Below, in pieces: positions 1 to 4,554 of a DNA stretch of 7,404 nt. This DNA comes from AWTP1-13 sp044868325 (lineage in GTDB: Bacteria; Pseudomonadota; Alphaproteobacteria; Rhizobiales; Hyphomicrobiaceae), in assembly GCA_044868325.1 (NCBI GenBank), contig JBIOWI010000368.1:1-7404 (forward strand). The letters are read 5' to 3'. Each line of letters opens with the position of its first letter. The first letter of the stretch is position 1. The notes beneath the pieces are model-generated. The model made no database searches. It was given only the letters and a program-made list of their open reading frames with translations, and was not told the DNA's origin. The translations under genes and the position numbers were made by a program.

Positions 1-115
1 CCGGAGATGTCGCCGCGACAGGAGTCCAGCCCGCCAAGCTGCGACCGCACACGTCCACCGGCGCCTCCGCACGTTGAGCGCGTAGACCCCCGATCAATCG
101 GCCGCACCGCGGCCC
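1..115. other. Left-edge stretch, possible end of a + strand gene
   Basis: No complete gene lies here. A terminator directly to the right reads rightwards, so a + strand gene probably ends at or before this stretch. Two + frames give a short carboxy-terminal tail: one ending in TGA at 75-77 (reads GDVAATGVQPAKLRPHTS...) and one ending in TAG at 83-85 (Arg-rich). I cannot choose between them, and the gene may end outside the window. Confidence 0.25.
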
Positions 116-150
116 GAGCCCGGCGGAACGGAAGCGTTCCGTCGGGCTTT
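116..150 (+). terminator. Rho-independent terminator, reading rightwards
   Basis: The arms 117-130 and 135-148 pair over 14 bp with one G-T wobble (123/142), and 116/149 can add a second wobble. The loop is the tetraloop GAAG (131-134). CTTT follows directly, then a pyrimidine-rich stretch. The short T-run is on the + strand only; read leftwards there is none. It therefore most likely ends a + strand transcript entering from the left edge. Confidence 0.7.
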
Positions 151-159
151 GCATTTCCA

Positions 160-196
160 GGTGTCAGACCCTTTGGGCCCCTGCGGGTCTGACCCC
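160..196. repeat. GGGGTCAGACCC palindromic repeat, short form (copy 1)
   Basis: The left arm GGTGTCAGACCC (160-171) and right arm GGGTCTGACCCC (185-196) pair at 11 of 12 positions around a 13-base GC-rich loop. It shares its arms with the copies at 2271-2297, 5922-5944, 4486-4554 and 7334-7401. It lies about 20 bases past the stop of the leftward gene that ends at 218, and just downstream of the + strand terminator. It could work as a terminator or mRNA-stabilising hairpin, but it has no T-run. Confidence 0.75.
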
Positions 197-217
197 ACGG
201 CCGGCGTCCGCGCCGGT

Positions 218-1213
218 CTATGCCTCGGTCACCTCCAGAACGGCGCGCGGATCGCAGTCGGGGCGCCTGGGGATGCTCATGCCCTCGTTGGCGGCGGCGC
301 AGATTGTCGCTTCCTCGAGGAATTCGAGAGAGAGCTTTTTCTCCACGATGGCGCGGAACGCGGCCTCGCGCTCTTCATAGGACATCACGTTCTCGGTCGG
401 CGCGGCATCGACGAGCGCGCTCACGCGGGCAATGAGCGCGTCCTTGTGGAGCCAGACCCAAAGCGCCGCGCCAGCATAGCCGGTCATATCGTCGGTCGTT
501 GAGACGCGGGCGTCGACCGGCTTTGCTCCGAGCGTCAGCGCTTGCGCGAGGCCCAAGGGCCGCGGGCCTCGCTCTTTCAGGCTGACACGCAGCGCGCCGC
601 GGGCGGCAAGCTCCTCAATCTCCTCGATGGCACGCGCACGGTAGTCGTCGGGCGGCGATGGCGCGGCTTCGACCGTGCGCCATTCGTCGAAAAGGGCGAC
701 GATCTCGCGCCGGATGCGGGCGACCTCGTCGGGAAGCGATTCCACCTTGCCCATCGTGGCGGGCCGGTGCACCAGCTTCGTGCCGTTGTGAACGATGCGC
801 GCGAGCCAGCCGTGCGCGTTCCCCAGGAAAGCGAATTCCTGCCACCGTGCCGTTGCCCGCTCGTTCGCCGCCATCGCCTGATCGAGCGCGCGCTTGGTGC
901 GCTCCACCGGCTCCATGATCCGGGCCTCGAATTCCGTCCGCTCGTAGTGCTCTCTTGCGAGCCTGGCGCGGAAGACCTCCAGGACTGTCTGGGGTGCGCC
1001 AGCGGGTGGTGCGAAGCTATCGCGGGGGCGTGTGGCCAGGAGCTCCCGCGCGGCGGATGTCGCTATGCCGTGCTCCTGCAGTGCCGCCTGCGCGGCGTTG
1101 CTCGCCTGGCGCACGACGGCGTTCGCGGCAGCCCTGTCGGCATCGAGCTTTTCGACCTTGATGCGGGATTGCTGGGGAAGCCAGGAAAGCAATTTATCAT
1201 CGAAAAGCCGCAC
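218..1213 (-). CDS. Hypothetical protein, 331 aa, partly coiled-coil
   Basis: I do not recognise the family. The product is about 331 aa, soluble and charged, with no signal peptide or obvious membrane span. The first half is rich in Ala, Glu, Arg and Gln, with heptad-like stretches (about 15-55 and 75-130, e.g. EFEARIMEPVERTKRALDQA) that suggest helical bundles or coiled coil. The second half is mixed, with a Trp-containing helix (YAGAALWVWLHKDALIARV) and an acidic end. The frame can be extended upstream to a GTG at 1243, but no ribosome site precedes it. The GTG at 1213 has GGAGG at 1220-1224 with a 6-base spacer, so I prefer that start. Codon use near the start is less GC-rich than in the transporter genes (GATGATAAATTG), hinting at foreign origin. 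It stands alone, with the nearest same-strand gene 378 bases upstream. Confidence 0.7.
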   Translation of the reverse strand: MRLFDDKLLSWLPQQSRIKVEKLDADRAAANAVVRQASNAAQAALQEHGIATSAARELLATRPRDSFAPPAGAPQTVLEVFRARLAREHYERTEFEARIMEPVERTKRALDQAMAANERATARWQEFAFLGNAHGWLARIVHNGTKLVHRPATMGKVESLPDEVARIRREIVALFDEWRTVEAAPSPPDDYRARAIEEIEELAARGALRVSLKERGPRPLGLAQALTLGAKPVDARVSTTDDMTGYAGAALWVWLHKDALIARVSALVDAAPTENVMSYEEREAAFRAIVEKKLSLEFLEEATICAAANEGMSIPRRPDCDPRAVLEVTEA

Positions 1214-1219
1214 GCTATG

Positions 1220-1224
1220 CCTCC
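1220..1224 (-). promoter_or_regulatory. Ribosome binding site deciding a GTG start
   Basis: On the - strand GGAGG is followed by the six bases CATAGC and then GTG at 1213-1211. This consensus Shine-Dalgarno at ideal spacing favours the GTG at 1213 over the upstream GTG at 1243. Confidence 0.7.
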
Positions 1225-1591
1225 AGTGAGTAGATGGCGGCACCGTATCAAAGGCGCCGGCCGACGCGAAACTGACAAATCCGGCGCTTTGGCCGCCATT
1301 GGACGCATGGCGTCACGAGGCGTCGGCGACAGACCCACGTCTGACGACCGATGCGAACGGCGTGCCACGCGCCACCTGAGAAAGGTCCGGACGTGTGGTT
1401 CGAGGAATTTCGATGCGCGCCTCTTCGACGAGAGGATCGAGCGCGATGCCACGGTGGGCAAGCTCGACCAACCGTCGACCTGGCGCGGGCCAACCACGTG
1501 GCTGGGCGGAGGGAGGAGGCTTGAGGCCGAGGCATCCGCCGCATGAGCGAGCCATAGGTGCAGCGTCGAAGAGACGGTGTGGCGTGGCGCG
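1225..1591. other. Gap without a confident gene; possible gene remnant
   Basis: No clear gene. One leftward frame (1555 down to 1313) ends in a protein-like stretch (GIALDPLVEEARIEIPRTT, then ...GTPFASVVRRGSVADAS) but begins with Cys/Pro-rich sequence unlike a normal amino terminus. It has no good ribosome site and its frame is closed 13 codons upstream of the ATG. It may be the decayed 3' end of a gene, or chance. I found no RNA gene or clear terminator here. Confidence 0.25.
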
Positions 1592-1873
1592 CTACCTACG
1601 CCCAACCTGCCGCGGTGGCTCTCGCACCGGTCGGGCGAGGATTGCGAGGTCGTGCACGGCCTGGGTGCCGACGCCTTCGGCGGGAGCGGCCGACCCATCG
1701 GCGCGCTGCCCCAGGGAAAGCAGCTCATGCCCGAGAAGCCAGTCGTCCAGTCCATCGTACCAGATGTAGTCGCTCGGCCGGAGGTGCCCCCCTCTCAGGA
1801 ACTCCGCAAACTCGGCTTCGTTGATCGGGCCGTGCTCCTGGCCATCCCTGGCAACGAACCAGACGCTTGGCAT
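1592..1873 (-). CDS. Small GYF_2 (DUF4339) domain protein
   Basis: A 93-aa protein. Residues about 4-52 match the GYF_2/DUF4339 pattern: an aromatic start (VWFVARDGQEHGPI), then 'EAEFAEFLRGGHLRPSDYIWYDGLDDW', i.e. the GP-[IV] turn, a short helix, 'G-x-L-x-P-x-D' and the closing W-x-x-G-[ML]-x-x-W. In other proteins this domain is usually an amino-terminal, probably peptide-binding module joined to membrane segments. Here the remaining 40 residues are Pro/Arg-rich with no membrane span, so the protein looks short or cut off; a frameshift or natural truncation is possible. ATG at 1873 follows a G-rich stretch (GGGGGGA, 5-base spacer) that can serve as ribosome site. Partner and process are unknown. 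The domain call is firm; the carboxy end is less so. Confidence 0.65.
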   Translation of the reverse strand: MPSVWFVARDGQEHGPINEAEFAEFLRGGHLRPSDYIWYDGLDDWLLGHELLSLGQRADGSAAPAEGVGTQAVHDLAILARPVREPPRQVGRR

Positions 1874-1968
1874 GGCGTCCCCCCAACTTTCGCGATCCGA
1901 ATAGCTGGGAAGCTCCGCAATGGCGGCTCCCCATGAGCGTCATCGCAATCTCAGCGGTTCGGAAACTG

Positions 1969-2008
1969 GCGATCTCATCGGCTCGAAGATCGCTCTCGGG
2001 CAGCGATC
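1969..2008. promoter_or_regulatory. Two alternative, mutually exclusive hairpins
   Basis: Three segments share pairing: GCGATCT (1969-1975), AGATCGCT (1987-1994) and AGCGATC (2002-2008). The middle segment can pair with either neighbour over 7 bp, with an 11-base or 7-base loop, but not with both. This lies about 95-135 bases upstream of the ATG of the leftward GYF_2 gene and so could be in its mRNA leader. There is no T-run, so an attenuator is only a guess. Confidence 0.3.
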
Positions 2009-2016
2009 AGCTTGGA

Positions 2017-2062
2017 TGTAGCCTAATGGCAGTCATGCCCGGCGGGCTGTAGCCTGGTGGCA
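2017..2062. repeat. Pair of 15-bp direct repeats, possible operator
   Basis: TGTAGCCTAATGGCA (2017-2031) recurs as TGTAGCCTGGTGGCA (2048-2062), 13 of 15 identical, 31 bases apart (about three helical turns). Same-face spacing upstream of the GYF_2 gene would suit a dimeric regulator, but no convincing -35/-10 pair is visible around it. Confidence 0.35.
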
Positions 2063-2155
2063 ACACCGATCGTGAATCTGATATAACACTGACATTCGCC
2101 ATCAGCCTTATGTCGGATGCGATGTGTGCCAGGATAGGAAGAGCCGATGCAAGGA

Positions 2156-2261
2156 CCGTAGGTGCGATAAGCGGAGCGCATCGCACCGATTCACGCCCCC
2201 GGCACAACGAATGGGAGGGGAAGCGGTGCAATACGCGCTAGCGCGCTCTTCCACCCTACGG
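2156..2261. repeat. Two-hairpin REP/MITE-like element with terminal inverted repeats
   Basis: A 106-bp unit bounded by CCGTAGG (2156-2162) and CCTACGG (2255-2261), a perfect 7-bp terminal inverted repeat. Hairpin one: GGTGCGAT (2161-2168) pairs with ATCGCACC (2180-2187), and inside it GCG/CGC with a GAG loop, leaving an AA bulge. Hairpin two: GGTG (2225-2228) pairs with CACC (2252-2255) around the 12-bp palindrome CGCGCTAGCGCG (2234-2245). Elements of the form 'GTAGGGTGCGATAAGCG...CACCCTACGG' are, from memory, frequent dispersed repeats in proteobacteria. It carries no gene. Confidence 0.6.
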
Positions 2262-2270
2262 TCGCGGCAT

Positions 2271-2297
2271 GGGGTCAGACCCGCAGGGTCTGACCCC
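2271..2297. repeat. GGGGTCAGACCC palindromic repeat, short form (copy 2)
   Basis: GGGGTCAGACCC (2271-2282) and GGGTCTGACCCC (2286-2297) are perfect 12-bp arms around a GCA loop. The repeat lies 5 bases beyond the stop codon of the leftward transglycosylase gene, where it would form a very stable 3' hairpin on that mRNA. There is no T-run, so it may protect the 3' end or pause polymerase rather than be a classic terminator. Confidence 0.85.
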
Positions 2298-2302
2298 GTC
2301 TC

Positions 2303-2770
2303 TCAGCGGCTGGCCTCGCGCCAGAACTTGCTCGCGTAGGACGACGGCGTGCTGCCGAAGCGGTCCGCGGCGTCGCCGCTGCGGGCGGCGCCTTCGCCGC
2401 CGAGCCAGGCGCGGGCCGCGCCGTGGGGGCCGTACTTCCTCAGGTACTGCCCGAAGCGGTGGTGGAAGATGCGGTCCTGGAGCTGGGGCGAGCGCAGGAA
2501 CTCGGCCTGGCTCACCTCGCGGCCGAGGGCGGCGCGCGACCACGAGGCCAGGTTCGTGTCGAGGATCTGGTAGGCCCCCAGCGCTGTCCGGCCGCCGCCT
2601 GCGTCGGCGGTGATGTGGTAGCGGCCCGTCGACTCGATCTTGCGGATGGCGGAGGCATACTTTGCCATCGCCGTCGCATCGGTCGTGGCCTCATGCGGCG
2701 CGGCCCAGGCGTTGGAAGAGACGGCCGCAAGGGCCAAGGCAGCCACAGTTCTCACGGCGTTCATGACCAT
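2303..2770 (-). CDS. Exported lysozyme-like/SLT transglycosylase-domain protein
   Basis: A 155-aa protein probably acting on peptidoglycan in the periplasm. Residues 1-23 form a signal peptide: basic start (MNAVR), hydrophobic core (VAALALAAV), cleavage likely after AWA. The mature part has the lysozyme-like fold signature: 'AIRKIESTGRY' with Glu46 as candidate catalytic acid, 'ALGAYQI' (63-69), 'NLASWSRAALGREVSQAEFL', 'PQLQDRIFHHRFGQYLRKYG' and 'GAARAWLGGEG'. This resembles small transglycosylases of alphaproteobacteria and the same module in phage tail proteins. The domain is near its usual minimal length, with no extra binding domain. ATG at 2770 is chosen because it directly precedes the signal peptide (a second ATG is at 2764); the frame runs on upstream to 2959, but that part is Pro/Arg/Ser-rich and non-family. 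The ribosome site is weak (AGAGAAAAG). A morphogenesis, secretion-apparatus or prophage remnant role is possible; no such neighbours are seen. Confidence 0.8.
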   Translation of the reverse strand: MVMNAVRTVAALALAAVSSNAWAAPHEATTDATAMAKYASAIRKIESTGRYHITADAGGGRTALGAYQILDTNLASWSRAALGREVSQAEFLRSPQLQDRIFHHRFGQYLRKYGPHGAARAWLGGEGAARSGDAADRFGSTPSSYASKFWREASR

Positions 2771-2918
2771 CGATCTTTTCTCTGCTCCGATGCTTGCGAT
2801 GCTTCCGAGCGGCAAAAAGGGGCAGCGCTCGCTGCCCTGCTCGCCCTCGCTTCTCGGCTCGGGCCACGCTGCCGATCGAGCCCGCGGCGGGACCCGACCG
2901 GCGGGACCTGAGTGGAAG

Positions 2919-2955
2919 CTGCGCCCGACCCCAGGAGAGGACAGGTCGGGCGCGG
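2919..2955. repeat. Inverted repeat, 12-bp arms
   Basis: GCGCCCGACC (2921-2930) pairs perfectly with GGTCGGGCGC (2944-2953), and a G-T and a C-G pair extend it to 2919/2955, around a 13-base purine-rich loop. There is no T-run on either strand. It sits about 150 bases upstream of the transglycosylase ATG and could be a leader hairpin or a protein-binding site. Confidence 0.45.
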
Positions 2956-3201
2956 GCAAGGCGCGGTAGAATGCGCGGCGTCGCGCACCTACCCGCGGCT
3001 CCCGAGTCGCGGCTCAGATGGCGAGGATCGAGCAGGTCGGCATCCCCATTCGGGGGGAGATCGCGCTGCAGCTCGGGAGCCCTGGCCGGTGGGCGTCTTG
3101 CAGGAGAGGATCGGACTGGCCTTCTGCGGCGCGTCGAGACACCTGCCGCGTTTCATGGCAGCCGTGCGCAATCCGTGGGCATCCTCGCTTGACCGGCCGC
3201 C

Positions 3202-3207
3202 GGGAGG
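3202..3207 (+). promoter_or_regulatory. Ribosome binding site deciding a TTG start
   Basis: GGGAGG is followed by six bases (CGCAGA) and TTG at 3214. The first in-frame ATG, at 3226, would be 18 bases from this site, so TTG is the better-placed start. Confidence 0.6.
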
Positions 3208-3213
3208 CGCAGA

Positions 3214-4467
3214 TTGTCGCGGCCCATGCACGGCTCCGCACCGGATATCGCAGGCAGGGCGACGGGCGAGGCGGAGTCGGCCTACGCCTGGCTGCGGCTT
3301 GTCACCTCGCTCGTCATCGGCACCATCGGCAGCGTCGGCATGTGGGCCGTGGTGGTGACGCTGCCCGCCGTGCAGGCGGAGTTCGCCGTAGCGCGCGCGG
3401 ACGCCTCGCTGCCCTACACGCTCACCATGATCGGCTTCGGGCTCGGCACCGTCGCGCTCGGCCGGCTGGTCGACAGGCTCGGCATCGTGCTGCCGCTCAT
3501 CGGCGCCACGCTGACGCTGGGCGTCGCCTTCATCGTCTCAGGAGCGGCACCGAGCCTCGTCACGTTCGCCCTCGCCAACCTGCTGATCGGCGCTGGCAGC
3601 GCGGCCGGATTCGCGCCGCTGATCGCCGACATCTCGCACTGGTTCACGCGCCGGCGCGGCATTGCGGTGGCCATCTGCGCGGCGGGCAATTACTTGGGCG
3701 GCGCCGTCTGGCCGCCCATCGTGCAGCGCCTCACGGAGGCCGGCGGCTGGCGCCAGACGCAGGTGATCGTCGGCGTGGTGTGCCTCTTCACCATCCTGCC
3801 GCTCGTTGCCGTACTGCGGCGCCGTCTGGCGGCGCACCAGACGGAGGCCACCGCGGCGGTCGCGGGCGACGCCAACGCCTCGCTCGGACTGTCGCCCGCC
3901 GCGCTGTTCGCGCTTCTGTGCGTCGCCGGCGTGGCCTGCTGTGCCGCTATGTCGATGCCGCAGGTGCATATCGTCGCCTACTGCGGCGACCTCGGCTACG
4001 GCGTCGCGCGCGGGGCGGAGATGCTGTCGCTGATGATGGGCTTCGGCATCGTCAGCCGCGTCGCCTCTGGGTTCATCGCCGACCGCATCGGGGGCGTCGC
4101 CACCCTGCTGCTCGGCTCGGTCCTGCAGGGGGTGGCATTGCTCCTCTACCTGCTGTTCGACGGCCTCACCTCGCTCTACACGATCTCGGCGCTGTTCGGC
4201 CTGTTCCAAGGCGGGATCGTGGTGATGTATGCGGTGATCGTGCGCGAGTACTTTCCGCCGCGGCTGGCCGGCACCCTGGTGGGCCTCGTCATCATGTCCA
4301 CCATCCTCGGCATGGCGCTGGGCGGCTGGCTGTCGGGGGCGATCTTCGACCTGACGGGCAGCTACTGGCAGGCGTTCGCCCACGGGCTCGCCTGGAACGT
4401 CCTCAACGGGGCGATCGCGGCGTTCCTGCTGCTGCGCGCCCGCCGCTTCCGCACCGTCGCCGCGTGA
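3214..4467 (+). CDS. MFS transporter, 12 predicted membrane spans
   Basis: A 417-aa inner-membrane permease of the major facilitator superfamily. About 12 hydrophobic spans are visible in two halves, split by a hydrophilic loop near 202-226 (RRRLAAHQTEATAAVAGDAN). The superfamily motif A is clear in the 2-3 loop (GRLVDRLG, 83-90) and echoed in the second half (GFIADRIGG, 286-294). 'HWFTRRRGIAVAICAAGNYLGG' (142-163) and 'EYFPPRLAGTLVG' (345-357) are typical of bacterial MFS proteins near the monocarboxylate/oxalate-formate porter groups, so a small organic acid is a reasonable substrate guess, not shown. Length is normal. TTG at 3214 is preferred because of the ribosome site at 3202-3207; ATG at 3226 would give 413 aa. 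It converges on a second MFS gene 23 bases away, with no classic terminator between. Confidence 0.9.
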   Translation: MSRPMHGSAPDIAGRATGEAESAYAWLRLVTSLVIGTIGSVGMWAVVVTLPAVQAEFAVARADASLPYTLTMIGFGLGTVALGRLVDRLGIVLPLIGATLTLGVAFIVSGAAPSLVTFALANLLIGAGSAAGFAPLIADISHWFTRRRGIAVAICAAGNYLGGAVWPPIVQRLTEAGGWRQTQVIVGVVCLFTILPLVAVLRRRLAAHQTEATAAVAGDANASLGLSPAALFALLCVAGVACCAAMSMPQVHIVAYCGDLGYGVARGAEMLSLMMGFGIVSRVASGFIADRIGGVATLLLGSVLQGVALLLYLLFDGLTSLYTISALFGLFQGGIVVMYAVIVREYFPPRLAGTLVGLVIMSTILGMALGGWLSGAIFDLTGSYWQAFAHGLAWNVLNGAIAAFLLLRARRFRTVAA

Positions 4468-4485
4468 GTCAGGGGGGCCTGCGAG

Positions 4486-4554
4486 CGGGGTCAGACCCCT
4501 CGCCGAGACGGTGGCTCGATATTCGCAGGGCTGGAGGCGAGGGGTCCGATCCCG
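4486..4554. repeat. GGGGTCAGACCCC element, long form, overlapping a gene 3' end
   Basis: The left arm 4486-4504 and right arm 4536-4554 are 19 bases each and match at 17 positions as inverted repeats, around a 31-base loop. The left arm differs from that of the long copy at 7334-7401 at one base in 18, and the two loops share TGGC, ATTC and GCAG in the same order. It covers the last 20 or so codons and the stop of the leftward MFS gene and most of the gap to the convergent MFS gene. Confidence 0.8.

Larger units (their letters stand above)
1874..2302. other. Intergenic stretch of 429 bases
   Basis: No gene supported. The stretch holds the alternative hairpins (1969-2008), the direct-repeat pair (2017-2062), the two-hairpin element (2156-2261) and a GGGGTCAGACCC palindrome (2271-2297). 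About 1935-2130 is visibly less GC-rich than the genes. An AT-rich TATAAC at 2082-2087 lacks a good -35 partner. Confidence 0.6.
2771..3213. other. Divergent intergenic stretch of 443 bases
   Basis: No gene supported. It lies between the leftward transglycosylase and the rightward MFS gene, so it should hold both promoters, but I cannot point to a convincing one. It contains a 14-base tandem pair starting CGGCGGGACC (2885 and 2899) and a strong hairpin at 2919-2955. Confidence 0.5.

Noticed and set aside
7..192. A 61-codon rightward frame at the left edge
   Set aside because: It runs through the terminator hairpin and ends in a palindromic repeat; its Pro/Arg-rich product has no family features.
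296..310. GGCGCAGATTGTCGC, also found exactly at 3206-3220
   Set aside because: One copy is inside the 331-aa gene, the other at the start of the MFS gene. Flanks do not match, and a 15-base coincidence in 7.4 kb of GC-rich DNA is not strong evidence of a repeat family.
542..1546. A 334-codon rightward open frame
   Set aside because: It is antisense to the 218-1213 gene. It has no convincing ribosome site or domain, while the opposite strand has a consensus site and helical protein character.
1063..1755. A 230-codon leftward open frame
   Set aside because: Ser/Pro/Arg-rich translation, overlapping in another frame both the GYF_2 gene and the 5' part of the 331-aa gene, which have better evidence.
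2082..2087. TATAAC as a promoter -10 box
   Set aside because: No acceptable -35 lies 16-18 bases away, and no rightward gene follows before 3214.
2303..2959. A longer form of the transglycosylase starting at 2959
   Set aside because: The extra 63 residues are Pro/Arg/Ser-rich and would bury the signal peptide; the start at 2770 puts the signal peptide at the amino terminus.
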